Source of the DNA: Actinacidiphila cocklensis | GTDB lineage: Bacteria > Actinomycetota > Actinomycetes > Streptomycetales > Streptomycetaceae | Assembly (NCBI RefSeq): GCF_907177275.1 | Contig: NZ_CAJSLV010000069.1 | Location: 6,931 to 70,930 of the forward strand | DNA length: 64,000 nt | Direction of reading: 5' to 3' | Part shown: in pieces, positions 44,139 through 53,460 of the stretch | Layout of the letters: every line of letters starts with the position of its first letter | Numbering within the stretch: position 1 is the first letter of the stretch | Program-made: the position numbers and the translations under genes | Notes under the pieces: generated by a model | The model's input: the letters and a program-made list of their open reading frames with translations, nothing else | Told to the model about the DNA's origin: nothing | Databases searched by the model: none

Positions 44139-45953
44139 ATGAGACTCTACGTGCGTAGAACCCGGGCCGCATTGGTGGCGGTCGCCGCCGGCGCGCTGGT
44201 CCTGACCGCATGCAGCAGTGGCGGGGGCGGGGGCGGCAAGGACGTCGAGAACAAGGACGCCAGGGCGAAGCAGAGCAAGAGCGCCCAGCAGCTGGCCGCG
44301 CAGATCACCTTCGGTGACGACGCCGCATCGAAGGGTCCGGCCGAGCCCGTCCCGGGCGCGGTGAGCGGCGGCACGATGAACGTGCTGGAGCGCGACAGCT
44401 ACACCCACCTGGACCCGGCACAGATCTACGTGTCGAACGAGGGCCAGCTGGCGACCCTGATCCACCGCGGCCTGACGACGTACAAGCTGGACAACAAGGG
44501 CACCTACACCGTGGTCGGCGACCTCGCCACCAACAGCGGCGAGGAGTCCGACGGCGGCAAGACGTGGACGTACCACCTCAAGGACGGCATCAAGTTCCAG
44601 GACGGTACGCCGATCACGTCCAAGGACATCCGCTGGTCAGTGGAGCGCACGTTCGCCCCGTTCGCGACCAACGGCCCGGTGTACCTCCAGCAGTGGCTGG
44701 CCAACGTCACCGGCACCGACTACCGCAAGCTGCTGCCCGAAGGCCCGTACAAGGGCAAGCACCTGCCGGACACCCTGCTGTCCACGCCGGACGCGAAGAC
44801 CATCGTCTTCCACTTCCCGAAGGCGCAGAGCGACACCCCCTACCTGTTCGCGATGCCCGGCTACTCGGTGGTCGACTCCGCGAAGGACACTCAGGCCAAG
44901 TACGACAAGGCACCGGTCGCCTCCGGTCCTTACATGATCAAGAACTTCGACCAGGGCAAGTCGATGACCCTGGTGAAGAACCCCAACTGGGACCCGAACA
45001 CCGACTCGGCCCGGCACCAGTACGTGGACTCCTTCGCGATCACGTTCAACCACCAGAACGAGGACTCCACCAAGCGGCTGATGTCCGACTCGGGTGAGAA
45101 CCAGACCTCGGTGAGCTTCGACAACACCGTCGACACCAACAACACCCCGACCGTGGTGGGCACTCCGGCGATCTACAAGCGGACGGTGGCCGGCTACCAG
45201 CCCTTCGTCGGCCAGATCGACTTCAACATGAAGAAGCTCACCGACATCAACGTCCGCAAGGCGCTGGCGCTGGCGATCCCGACCAAGTCCGTCTTCCAGG
45301 CGCTCGGTGCGTCCTACGGCGCCGAGTACGCGGGCGGCTTCATCAGCCCCGCGCTGGCCGGCTACCAGAAGGCCGACCCGCTGGGCAAGGTCGCCAACCC
45401 CAACGGCGACCAGGTCGCGGCCAAGAAGATCCTCACCGACGCCGGCAAGCTCAACACCAAGATCACCTACGCGTACGCCAACAGCACGGCGGGCCAGCAG
45501 TACTCGGTGTCCATCGCCGCCGCCCTGAAGGCCGCCGGCTTCGACGTGCAGCGCAAGGAACTGCCCGCCGACACCTACTACGACCTGGTCGGCAAGGTCG
45601 ACAACCCGTACGACATGTACGCGCAGGCGTGGGGCTCGGACTGGCCCAGCGCGCTGACGGTGATCCCGCCGGTCTTCGACGGCCGCACGATCGCCGACCA
45701 GGCGCCGAACTACTCGCACGTCAACGACCCGCACATCAACAGCGAGATCGACCGGATCTCGGCGCTGACCGACCCGAAGCAGGCGCAGGCGGCGTGGTTC
45801 GCGCTGAACACCTACATCGAGACCCAGGTCATCCCCGCCGTCCCGACCGTCTACTACAAGGAGCTGCAGCTGTTCGGCTCCAAGGTCGGCGGTGCCGTGT
45901 ACAACAACATGTCCGCCGGCATCGACGCCACCAAGCTCTACCTCAAGCCGTAA
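44139..45953 (+). CDS. Oligopeptide-binding lipoprotein (BldKB candidate)
   Basis: A 604-residue extracytoplasmic solute-binding protein (SBP_bac_5 family) anchored by a lipobox VLTAC (Cys25) after a MRLYVRRTRAALVAVAAGA signal; the arginine pair makes Tat export possible. Features include TWTYHLKDGIKFQDGTPITS and APVASGPYMIKNFDQGKSMT. The ATG at 44139 is chosen over an in-frame start at 44061 because it begins the signal peptide. Length near 600 residues and gene order agree with what I remember of BldKB, the importer component needed for aerial growth in S. coelicolor; assignment is inferred. Confidence 0.9.
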   Translation: MRLYVRRTRAALVAVAAGALVLTACSSGGGGGGKDVENKDARAKQSKSAQQLAAQITFGDDAASKGPAEPVPGAVSGGTMNVLERDSYTHLDPAQIYVSNEGQLATLIHRGLTTYKLDNKGTYTVVGDLATNSGEESDGGKTWTYHLKDGIKFQDGTPITSKDIRWSVERTFAPFATNGPVYLQQWLANVTGTDYRKLLPEGPYKGKHLPDTLLSTPDAKTIVFHFPKAQSDTPYLFAMPGYSVVDSAKDTQAKYDKAPVASGPYMIKNFDQGKSMTLVKNPNWDPNTDSARHQYVDSFAITFNHQNEDSTKRLMSDSGENQTSVSFDNTVDTNNTPTVVGTPAIYKRTVAGYQPFVGQIDFNMKKLTDINVRKALALAIPTKSVFQALGASYGAEYAGGFISPALAGYQKADPLGKVANPNGDQVAAKKILTDAGKLNTKITYAYANSTAGQQYSVSIAAALKAAGFDVQRKELPADTYYDLVGKVDNPYDMYAQAWGSDWPSALTVIPPVFDGRTIADQAPNYSHVNDPHINSEIDRISALTDPKQAQAAWFALNTYIETQVIPAVPTVYYKELQLFGSKVGGAVYNNMSAGIDATKLYLKP

Positions 45954-45968
45954 CCGTCGGCGCGCAGT

Positions 45969-46003
45969 CCCGGTGGGGCCGGACACCGTCCGGCCCCACC
46001 GGG
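45969..46003 (+). terminator. Strong hairpin after the + strand lipoprotein gene
   Basis: Perfect 16-bp stem (arms 45969-45984 and 45988-46003) with a 3-nt loop, 15 bp after the lipoprotein stop and 50 bp before the next permease. No U-run follows, so it may stabilise the upstream mRNA or partly stop transcription. Confidence 0.75.
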
Positions 46004-46052
46004 GCGCCCGCCGGTCCACCACCGCCGCCGTCCCCAGAGAGCTGCGACCGCC

Positions 46053-47030
46053 ATGCTTCGATTCCTCGTCCGCCGGACGCTCGGCGCTGTGGTCATCCTG
46101 TTGTTCATCAGCGCCTTCACGTTCTTCCTCTTCTTCGCCATCCCCCATGACCCGGCGCTGCTGTCCTGCGGCAAGAACTGCACACCGGACAACCTCAAGA
46201 TCATCCACCACAACCTGGGCCTCGACCACCCGGTGCCGGTGCAGTACTACCACTACATGGTGCGGATCTTCACCGGCCACCGCTTCACCGCCGGCAACTG
46301 CCCCGCGCCCTGCTTCGGCTACTCCTTCGCCAACAGCGAGCCGGTCTGGCCGACCCTGATGGACCGGCTGCCCACGACGCTGTCGCTCGCAGTCGGCGGC
46401 ATGGCGGTCTTCCTGCTGATCGGCCTCGGCACCGGCATGATCGCCGCCTGGAAGCGCGGCACCATGATCGACAAGATCTTCAGCTCCGCTTCGCTGGTGC
46501 TCAGCTCGCTGCAGATCTACTTCGTCGGTCCGATCGTGCTGGCCCTGCTGGTCTACAACAACCACATCCTCGACCAGCCCAAGTACGTGCCGTTCACGGA
46601 CAATCCGGTGGCCTGGTTCAACGGGCTGCTCATCCCCTGGTGTGTGCTGTCGATCATCTTCACCGCGAACTACACCCGTATGGCGCGCTCCACGATGATC
46701 GAGCAGCTCCAGGAGGAGCATGTGCGCACCGCGGCGGCGAAGGGCATGTCCAGCCGCTACGTCTTCTTCCGCTACGCCTGGCGCGGCTCGCTGATCCCGA
46801 TCGTCACCATCCTCGGCATCGACCTCGGGTCGCTGCTGGGCGGCGCGATGATCACCGAGTGGACCTTCCAGCTCGCCGGGCTCGGACGGCTCGCGCTGGA
46901 CTCGGTGACCAAGACGGATCTGCCCATGCTGATGGGCGTGATGCTGTTCAGCGCCGCTCTGATCGTCCTGTTCAACATCATCGTGGACGCCGCCTACGCG
47001 TTCATCGACCCGCGCGTGCGCCTGTCCTAG
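46053..47030 (+). CDS. Oligopeptide ABC transporter permease, OppB/DppB type (BldKC candidate)
   Basis: A 325-residue permease beginning MLRFLVRRTLGAVVILLFIS, the OppB signature. An external loop of about 70 residues holds four cysteines (SCGKNCTP and NCPAPCFG), which is unusual and could form two disulfides. The EAA coupling loop reads HVRTAAAKGMSSRYVFFRYA. Six transmembrane helices. It follows the lipoprotein gene and the hairpin, and is 10 bp before the first ATPase gene. Confidence 0.9.
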   Translation: MLRFLVRRTLGAVVILLFISAFTFFLFFAIPHDPALLSCGKNCTPDNLKIIHHNLGLDHPVPVQYYHYMVRIFTGHRFTAGNCPAPCFGYSFANSEPVWPTLMDRLPTTLSLAVGGMAVFLLIGLGTGMIAAWKRGTMIDKIFSSASLVLSSLQIYFVGPIVLALLVYNNHILDQPKYVPFTDNPVAWFNGLLIPWCVLSIIFTANYTRMARSTMIEQLQEEHVRTAAAKGMSSRYVFFRYAWRGSLIPIVTILGIDLGSLLGGAMITEWTFQLAGLGRLALDSVTKTDLPMLMGVMLFSAALIVLFNIIVDAAYAFIDPRVRLS

Positions 47031-47040
47031 GAGACCGTCA

Positions 47041-48102
47041 GTGACCACCATGACCAAACCGGAGGAAGACGCCGTCCCGGCCGCGCCCGAAGCGTTCTTG
47101 TCGGTACGCGACCTGTATGTGCGCTTCTCCACCGAGGACGGCATCGTCAAGGCCGTCGACGGGCTGTCGTTCGACCTGGAGCGCGGCAAGACGCTGGGCA
47201 TCGTCGGCGAGTCGGGCTCCGGCAAGTCGGTGACCAACCTGACCGTGCTCGGCCTGCACAACCCGCGGACGACCGAGGTCGCCGGCGAGATCGTGCTGGA
47301 CGGCCAGGAGCTGACCGGGGCGAGCAACCGCACCCTGGAGCGACTGCGCGGCGACAAGATGGCGATGATCTTCCAGGACTCGCTCACGGCGCTGTCGCCG
47401 TACTACACGGTGGGCCGGCAGATCGCCGAGCCGTATGTGAAGCACCGCGGCGTCAGCAAGCGGGAGGGCCGGGCGCGGGCCATCGAGATGCTGGAGAAGG
47501 TCGGCATCCCGCAGCCCAAGCTGCGGGTGGACGACTACCCGCACCAGTTCTCCGGCGGCATGCGGCAGCGCGCGATGATCGCGATGGCGCTGGTGTGCAA
47601 CCCCGACCTGCTGATCGCCGACGAGCCGACGACCGCGCTCGACGTGACCGTGCAGGCGCAGATCCTGGACCTGCTCAAGGACCTGCAGCAGGAGTTCGGC
47701 TCCGCGATCATCCTGATCACCCACGACCTGGGCGTGGTGTCCAACGTCGCCGACGACCTGCTGGTGATGTACGCGGGCAAGGCGGTCGAGCGCGGTTCGG
47801 TGCGCGAGCTGATCCACGAGCCCCAGCACCCTTACACCTGGGGCCTGCTGGGGTCGATGCCCCGGCTGATGTCGGACGTCACCGAGCCGCTGACCCCGAT
47901 CCCGGGGGCACCGCCGAGCCTGCTGTCACCACCGCCGGGCTGCGCCTTCCATCCGCGCTGCGGTTTCACCGACCTGGTCGGCGGCGGGCGGTGCTCGGCC
48001 GAGCGGCCGGTGCTGCCGGACGGACGCGGCTCCGCGTGCCATCTGACGGACGAGCAGAAGCGGTCCGTGTTCATCGAGACGATTCAGCCGCGGCTCGGCT
48101 GA
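47041..48102 (+). CDS. Oligopeptide ABC transporter ATPase, OppD/DppD type (BldKD candidate)
   Basis: A 353-residue ATPase: Walker A GESGSGKS, signature [15 protein letters not shown], Walker [14 protein letters not shown]-loop LITHDLGVV. The C-terminal oligopeptide domain has the four-cysteine motif (CAFHPRC, then two more Cys) that binds a [4Fe-4S] cluster in the mycobacterial DppD. GTG start at 47041 set by GGAG 8 nt upstream; an ATG nine bases on is possible. Confidence 0.92.
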   Translation: MTTMTKPEEDAVPAAPEAFLSVRDLYVRFSTEDGIVKAVDGLSFDLERGKTLGIVGESGSGKSVTNLTVLGLHNPRTTEVAGEIVLDGQELTGASNRTLERLRGDKMAMIFQDSLTALSPYYTVGRQIAEPYVKHRGVSKREGRARAIEMLEKVGIPQPKLRVDDYPHQFSGGMRQRAMIAMALVCNPDLLIADEPTTALDVTVQAQILDLLKDLQQEFGSAIILITHDLGVVSNVADDLLVMYAGKAVERGSVRELIHEPQHPYTWGLLGSMPRLMSDVTEPLTPIPGAPPSLLSPPPGCAFHPRCGFTDLVGGGRCSAERPVLPDGRGSACHLTDEQKRSVFIETIQPRLG

Positions 48103-48125
48103 CGGTCACTGGGGCAGGCATCAAC

Positions 48126-49256
48126 ATGAGCAACGACATCTCACTGTCCAAGGCGCCGGCCGAGGCCGCCGCCGGGGAGCCGGCCGGCGAGACCCTGCTG
48201 GAGGTCAGCGGGCTCACCAAGTACTTCCCGGTGATGGGCGGCTTCCCGATCAAGCGGCAGGTCGGCTCGGTGCAGGCGGTGGACGGCATCGACCTGGCGG
48301 TACACGCCGGCGAGAGCTTCGGCCTGGTCGGCGAGTCCGGCTGCGGCAAGTCCACCACCGGGCGGCTGATCACCCGGCTGCTCGAACCCACCTCGGGCTC
48401 CATCAGCTACCGCGGCCAGGACATCTCGCACGCCAACCGCAAGCAGCTGGCACCGGTCAGGTCCGAGATCCAGATGATCTTCCAGGACCCCTACTCGTCG
48501 CTGAACCCGCGGCAGACGGTGGGCACGATCATCGGCGGCCCGATGGAGATCAACGGGATCAACCCGCCGGGCGGCCGGGACAAGCGGGTCCGCGAGCTGC
48601 TGGAGACCGTGGGCCTGAACCCCGAGCACTTCAACCGCTTCCCGCACGAGTTCTCCGGCGGCCAGCGGCAGCGCATCGGGGTGGCCAGGGCGCTGGCGCT
48701 GGAACCCAAGCTGATCGTGGCCGACGAGCCGGTCTCCGCGCTGGACGTGTCGATCCAGGCGCAGGTCGTCAACCTGCTCCAGAAGGTGCAGCGCGAGCTG
48801 GGCATCGCGTTCCTGTTCATCGCCCACGACCTGGCGATCGTCCGGCACTTCTCCGAGCGCGTCGCGGTGATGTACCTGGGCAAGATCGTCGAGGTCGGCG
48901 ACCGCGACTCGATCTACCAGCGGCCGCGCCACCCGTACACCCACGCGCTGCTGTCGGCGGTGCCCGAGGTGGAGCTGGAGGGCGAGGAGCGCGAGCGGGA
49001 GCGTATCCGGCTGGCCGGTGACGTGCCCTCCCCGATCAACCCGCCGTCCGGGTGCCGCTTCCGCACCCGCTGCTGGAAGGCGCAGGACAAGTGCGCGGCG
49101 GAGGAGCCGCCGCTGATCCAGCTGGGCGGTTCCGAGGACGGGCATCTGACCGCATGCCACTTCCCCGAGGAGCCGACCATCGCCGCGCGCGGCGAGGACA
49201 TCGTGATGGACCCGGCGCTCGCCGCGTTGGAGGACATCGCGGACCGTCCGGTGTGA
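48126..49256 (+). CDS. Oligopeptide ABC transporter ATPase, OppF/DppF type (BldKE candidate)
   Basis: A 376-residue ATPase: Walker A GESGCGKS, signature [15 protein letters not shown], Walker [14 protein letters not shown]-loop FIAHDLAIV, and the C-terminal oligopeptide motif [12 protein letters not shown]. It has a 30-residue acidic C-terminal tail (AARGEDIVMDPALAAL...) that the two - strand paralogs lack. Last gene of the + unit; ATG at 48126, 23 bp after the OppD-type stop. Confidence 0.92.
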   Translation: MSNDISLSKAPAEAAAGEPAGETLLEVSGLTKYFPVMGGFPIKRQVGSVQAVDGIDLAVHAGESFGLVGESGCGKSTTGRLITRLLEPTSGSISYRGQDISHANRKQLAPVRSEIQMIFQDPYSSLNPRQTVGTIIGGPMEINGINPPGGRDKRVRELLETVGLNPEHFNRFPHEFSGGQRQRIGVARALALEPKLIVADEPVSALDVSIQAQVVNLLQKVQRELGIAFLFIAHDLAIVRHFSERVAVMYLGKIVEVGDRDSIYQRPRHPYTHALLSAVPEVELEGEERERERIRLAGDVPSPINPPSGCRFRTRCWKAQDKCAAEEPPLIQLGGSEDGHLTACHFPEEPTIAARGEDIVMDPALAALEDIADRPV

Positions 49257-49260
49257 GCCG

Positions 49261-49302
49261 CCGTACGGACCGCGCCGAACGGCCCCGGCGCGGTCCGTAC
49301 GG
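49261..49302. terminator. Bidirectional terminator between convergent transporter operons
   Basis: Perfect 16-bp stem (49261-49276 with 49287-49302), 10-nt loop, followed by further CCGTACGG copies. It separates the + strand transporter from the - strand one, 4 bp after the + stop. Confidence 0.8.
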
Positions 49303-49343
49303 CCCGGGGTCCGTACGGCCGCGCGTGCCGTACGGACCCGGAC

Positions 49344-50429
49344 CTACTCCTCGGGCGGTACGACCTGCTTCTCCTCTGCGAAGTGGCACGCCGAGTCGTG
49401 CTCGGCGGGACCCGCGGTGCCGCGGAAGACCTCGGGCACCGCGAGCAGCGGCTCCTCGACGACGCAGCGCTCCTGCGCCTTCCAGCAGCGGGTGCGGAAG
49501 CGGCAGCCGGAGGGCGGGTCGGCCGGCGAGGGCACGTCGCCCTGCAGGATGATCCGCTCGCGGTACTCGCGCGCCTGCGGGTCGGGCACCGGCACCGCGG
49601 ACAGCAGCGCCTGGGTGTACGGGTGGGTGGGGTGCGAGTAGATCTCCTCGTCGGCGCCGATCTCCACGATCTTGCCCAGGTACATCACGCCGACCCGGTC
49701 GGAGATGTGCCGGACGATCGACAGGTCGTGCGCGATGAACATGTACGACAGCGTGAACTCGTCCTGCAGCCGCTCCATCAGGTTGACCACCTGCGCCTGC
49801 ACCGACACGTCCAGCGCCGAGACCGGCTCGTCGGCCACGATGATCTCCGGCCGCAGCGCGAGCCCGCGGGCGATGCCGATGCGCTGCCGCTGGCCGCCGG
49901 AGAACTGGTGCGGGTACCGGTTGATGTACTCCGGGTTGAGCCCCACCACGTCCAGCAGGTCCTGCACCCGCTTGCGCCGCTCGCCCTTGGGCGCGACGTC
50001 GGGGTGGATGTCGAAGGGCTCGCCGATGATGTCGCCGACGGTCATCCGCGGGTTGAGCGAGGTGTAGGGGTCCTGGAAGACCATCTGGATGTTGCGCCGG
50101 ACGGTCTTGAGCGCGCGCCCGGACAGCTTGGTGATGTCCTCGCCGCGGTAGATGATCTCGCCCGACGTGGGCTCTTCGAGGTTCATCAGCAGCTTCGCGA
50201 CGGTGGACTTGCCGCAGCCCGACTCGCCGACGATGCCCAGCGTCTCGCCGGGGAAGAGGTCGAAGGACACCCCGTCGACCGCCTGGACGGCGCCGACCTG
50301 GCGCTTGAAGACGATGCCCTGGGTCAGCGGGAAGTGCTTGACCAGTTTCCGCACCTGCAGGATCGGCTCGCGGGCCGCGGGCTTGGGGTCTGACGGCTCA
50401 GGCGTCGTCGGCCGGGGCGCTGTCGTCAC
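49344..50429 (-). CDS. Oligopeptide ABC transporter ATPase, OppF/DppF type (cluster A)
   Basis: A 361-residue ATPase: Walker [49 protein letters not shown], and C-terminal CRFRTRCW motif. Nearly the same protein as the cluster B copy at 55321-56457 (for example [18 protein letters not shown] identical in both). GTG start inside the 3' end of the OppD-type gene (32-bp overlap). Last gene of cluster A. Confidence 0.93.
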   Translation of the reverse strand: MTTAPRPTTPEPSDPKPAAREPILQVRKLVKHFPLTQGIVFKRQVGAVQAVDGVSFDLFPGETLGIVGESGCGKSTVAKLLMNLEEPTSGEIIYRGEDITKLSGRALKTVRRNIQMVFQDPYTSLNPRMTVGDIIGEPFDIHPDVAPKGERRKRVQDLLDVVGLNPEYINRYPHQFSGGQRQRIGIARGLALRPEIIVADEPVSALDVSVQAQVVNLMERLQDEFTLSYMFIAHDLSIVRHISDRVGVMYLGKIVEIGADEEIYSHPTHPYTQALLSAVPVPDPQAREYRERIILQGDVPSPADPPSGCRFRTRCWKAQERCVVEEPLLAVPEVFRGTAGPAEHDSACHFAEEKQVVPPEE

Positions 50430-51447
50430 CGAGGACCTCCTTCCAGAAGTGGCAGGCGCTGGCCCGCTCCTGGCTGACCCGGTAGAGCGGGGGGACGTCG
50501 GTGCGGCAGACGTCCCGCGCCAGCGGGCAGCGCGGGTTGAAGGCGCAGCCGGGCGGGATGTGCAGCAGGTTCGGCGGCAGGCCCTTGATGGCGTACAGCT
50601 CCTGGCCCTTCTGGTCCAGGCGCGGGATCGAGTCGAGCAGGCCCTTGGTGTACGGGTGCGCCGGCTTGGCGTAGATGTCGTGGACCGGTGAGGTCTCCAC
50701 GATCCGGCCCGCGTACATCACCGCGATCTTGTCGGCGACGTCGGCGACCACGCCGAGGTCGTGGGTGATCAGGATCAGGCCCATGTTGTACTCGCGCTGC
50801 AGGTCCGCGAGCAGGTCCATGACCTGGGCCTGCACGGTGACGTCGAGTGCGGTGGTGGGCTCGTCCGCGATGATCAGCTCGGGTTCGAGCGCCATCGCCA
50901 TGGCGATCATCACCCGCTGCCGCATACCGCCGGAGAACTGGTGCGGATAGCTCTTGATCCGCTCCTTGGCGGCCGGGATGCGCACCCGCTCCATCAGCTC
51001 GATCGCCTTGGCCCTGGCCTGCTTGCGGGACATGCCGCGGTGCACGGTGAACATCTCGCCGAGCTGCTCGCCGACGTTCAGCACCGGGTTGAGCGAGGAC
51101 AGCGCGTCCTGGAAGATCATCGCCATCCGGGCGCCGCGCACCTTGCGGCGCTCCTCCGTGCTCAGCTTCAGCTGGTCCCGGCCCTGGAAGATGATCTTCC
51201 CCTGGGTCACGAAACCCGGCGGCGAGTCCAGGATGCCCATGATCGCCTGGGCGGTGACCGACTTGCCGGACCCGGACTCGCCGAGCACCGCGAGGGTCTC
51301 CCCCGCGTCGACCGAGTACTCGACGCCGTTGACGGCCCGGGCGACACCCTCCCGGGTGCGGAACTCGACGTGCAGGTTGCGCACGTCGAGCAGCGGGCCG
51401 CCGTCCGTACCGCCTTCTTCCGTGCTCAGCTCGACACTTGTGGCCAT
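50398..51447 (-). CDS. Oligopeptide ABC transporter ATPase, OppD/DppD type (cluster A)
   Basis: A 349-residue ATPase: Walker [49 protein letters not shown]. Four-Cys C-terminal motif ([14 protein letters not shown] ... ACHFW). Very close to the cluster B copy; [18 protein letters not shown] is shared word for word. ATG with GAGGAG upstream. It overlaps the OppF-type gene downstream. Confidence 0.93.
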   Translation of the reverse strand: MATSVELSTEEGGTDGGPLLDVRNLHVEFRTREGVARAVNGVEYSVDAGETLAVLGESGSGKSVTAQAIMGILDSPPGFVTQGKIIFQGRDQLKLSTEERRKVRGARMAMIFQDALSSLNPVLNVGEQLGEMFTVHRGMSRKQARAKAIELMERVRIPAAKERIKSYPHQFSGGMRQRVMIAMAMALEPELIIADEPTTALDVTVQAQVMDLLADLQREYNMGLILITHDLGVVADVADKIAVMYAGRIVETSPVHDIYAKPAHPYTKGLLDSIPRLDQKGQELYAIKGLPPNLLHIPPGCAFNPRCPLARDVCRTDVPPLYRVSQERASACHFWKEVLGDDSAPADDA

Positions 51448-51460
51448 ATCGGCGGGCTCC

Positions 51461-52453
51461 TCAGCGCAGCTTGGGGTCGAGGGCGTCGCGCACCGCGTCG
51501 CCGAGCATGATGAACGCCAGGACTGTCAGGCTCAGCGCACCGGCGGGCCACAGCAGCATGTGCGGGGCGTTGCGGATCTGGCTGGACGCGTCGGAGATGT
51601 CGATCCCCCAGGAGACGGTGGGCGGTTTGAGGCCGACGCCCAGGTAGGACAGCGTGGCCTCCAGGGCGATGTAGGTGCCCAGCGCGATGGTGCCGACGAC
51701 GATGACCGGGGCGACCGCGTTGGGCGCGATGTGCCGCAGCAGCATCCGGGAGTTGCCCGCGCCCAGGGCGCGGGCGGCCTGGACGTAGTCGTTCTGCCGG
51801 GCGGTGATGACCGAGCCGCGGGCGATACGGGCGATCTGCGGCCAGCCGAGCAGCACCATGAAGCCGACCACCGGCCAGACCGTGCTGTTGGTGACCACCG
51901 ACAGGAAGACCAGGCCGCCGAGCACCACCGGGATGCCGAAGAAGACGTCGCTGATCCGGGACAGGATCGCGTCCCACCAGCCGCCGAAGAAGCCGGCGAG
52001 ACCGCCCAGCACGCTGCCGAGCAGCACCACCCCCGCGGTCGCGCACACGCCGACGGTCACCGAGGCGCGGGCACCGTAGACCACCCGGGTGTAGACGTCG
52101 CGGCCCTGCTGGTCGAAGCCGAACGGGTGGCCCGGCTCGGAGCCGGCCTGCGCCTTCAGCAGGTTGGCCTGCAGCGGGTCCTGGGTGGCGATGGTGCCGG
52201 GCCACAGCGAGATGAAGACCAGGAAGAGGATGATCAGCACCGAGACGATGAAGATCGGGTTCCGCCGCAGGTCCCGCCAGGCGTCCGACCACAGGCTGCG
52301 CGGCTTGCCGGCCGGCCCGCCCGGTTCCTGGCCGTGGCCCGGCGGGCGCTCCAGGGTGTCGGCGTCGGAGGCCGCCAGGTCCATGCCGGCCCCGTAGCCG
52401 CCGCCGGGGGCGATGGGACCCTGCTCGGGGTCCAGCGGATTGCTGTCAGGCAT
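51461..52453 (-). CDS. Oligopeptide ABC transporter permease, OppC/DppC type (cluster A)
   Basis: A 330-residue permease: polar N-terminal tail, SLWSDAWRDLRRNPIFIVSV first helix, FGFDQQGRDVYTRVVYGARA signature, coupling loop YVQAARALGAGNSRMLLRHI. The ATG at 52453 overlaps the preceding permease stop by 8 bp (ATGCCTGA); the frame opens further upstream inside that gene, but that is read-through. Differs from the cluster B copy mainly in the N-terminal tail. Confidence 0.92.
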   Translation of the reverse strand: MPDSNPLDPEQGPIAPGGGYGAGMDLAASDADTLERPPGHGQEPGGPAGKPRSLWSDAWRDLRRNPIFIVSVLIILFLVFISLWPGTIATQDPLQANLLKAQAGSEPGHPFGFDQQGRDVYTRVVYGARASVTVGVCATAGVVLLGSVLGGLAGFFGGWWDAILSRISDVFFGIPVVLGGLVFLSVVTNSTVWPVVGFMVLLGWPQIARIARGSVITARQNDYVQAARALGAGNSRMLLRHIAPNAVAPVIVVGTIALGTYIALEATLSYLGVGLKPPTVSWGIDISDASSQIRNAPHMLLWPAGALSLTVLAFIMLGDAVRDALDPKLR

Positions 52454-53369
52454 AACGGATCCTCGGGTCCAGGACCGCGTAGAGCAGGTCGACCAGCAGG
52501 TTCGCGAGCAGGAAGACCAGCACCAGGATGGTGACGAAGCCGACCACGGTCGGCGCGTTGTTGCGCAGGATGCCCTGGTAGAGCTGGTAGCCGACACCGT
52601 GGATGTTGAAGATCCGCTCGGTGACGATGGCACCGCCCATCAGGAAGCCGACGTCGGTGCCGATGAAGGTGACCACCGGGATCAGCGAGTTGCGCAGCAG
52701 GTGCCTGATGATGATCCGGTGCCGCGGCAGGCCCTTGGCGACCGCGGTGCGCAGGTAGTCGGCGCGGGTGTTCTCGGCGATCGAGGTACGGGTCAGCCGG
52801 GTGACGTAGGCCAGCGACACCAGGGCGAGCACCAGGCCGGGCAGGATCAGCTCGTTGAAGGGCGCCTCGGGCGACACCGAGGGGCTGACCCACCCCCACT
52901 GCACGCCGAAGAGGTACTGCAGCACGTAACCGGTGACGAAGGTCGGCACCGAGATGACGACCAGCGTCAGCAGCAGCACCCCGGTGTCGTCCGGCTTGCC
53001 GCGCCGCATGCCGGTGAGCACGCCCAGCGAGATGCCGATGATGATCTCGAACAGGATCGCGACGATGGTCAGCCGGATGGTGACGGGGAAGGCGCTGCGC
53101 ATCAGGCTGACGACGGACTCCCCGTTGAAGGCGGTACCGAAGTCACCGGTGAAGATGTTCTTCATGTAGATCAGGTACTGCTTCCACAACGGGTCGTTGA
53201 GGTGCAGTTCGGCCCGGATCTGCGCGGCGGTGGCCGGGTCGGGCGCACGGTCGCCGAAGAGCGCCGCGACCGGGTCGCCGAGCGCGTAGACCATGAAGAA
53301 GATCAGGAACGTGCTGCCGATGAACACCGGGATCATCTGGAGCAGCCGCCGGATCACATAGCGTCCCAT
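52446..53369 (-). CDS. Oligopeptide ABC transporter permease, OppB/DppB type (cluster A)
   Basis: A 307-residue permease beginning MGRYVIRRLLQMIPVFIGS, with six helices, coupling loop YLRTAVAKGLPRHRIIIRHL and the C-terminal YAVLDPRIRYA. Exactly the same length as the cluster B copy. A stem-loop lies between it and the lipoprotein gene upstream. Confidence 0.93.
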   Translation of the reverse strand: MGRYVIRRLLQMIPVFIGSTFLIFFMVYALGDPVAALFGDRAPDPATAAQIRAELHLNDPLWKQYLIYMKNIFTGDFGTAFNGESVVSLMRSAFPVTIRLTIVAILFEIIIGISLGVLTGMRRGKPDDTGVLLLTLVVISVPTFVTGYVLQYLFGVQWGWVSPSVSPEAPFNELILPGLVLALVSLAYVTRLTRTSIAENTRADYLRTAVAKGLPRHRIIIRHLLRNSLIPVVTFIGTDVGFLMGGAIVTERIFNIHGVGYQLYQGILRNNAPTVVGFVTILVLVFLLANLLVDLLYAVLDPRIRYA

Positions 53370-53403
53370 GCGGAGCCTTCCGGGGAGTTCCGGGGAGGGT
53401 GGG

Positions 53404-53454
53404 GGCCGGGGGCCGCCGCTGCCGGTGCTTCCTCCGGTGCGGCGGCTCCCGGCC
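53404..53454 (-). terminator. Hairpin between cluster A lipoprotein and permease genes
   Basis: 16-bp stem with one G-T wobble (53404-53419 with 53439-53454), with an inner CCGG/CCGG pairing in the loop. It starts 7 bp after the lipoprotein stop. Likely an mRNA-stabilising or attenuating element. Confidence 0.65.
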
Positions 53455-53460
53455 GCGGTG

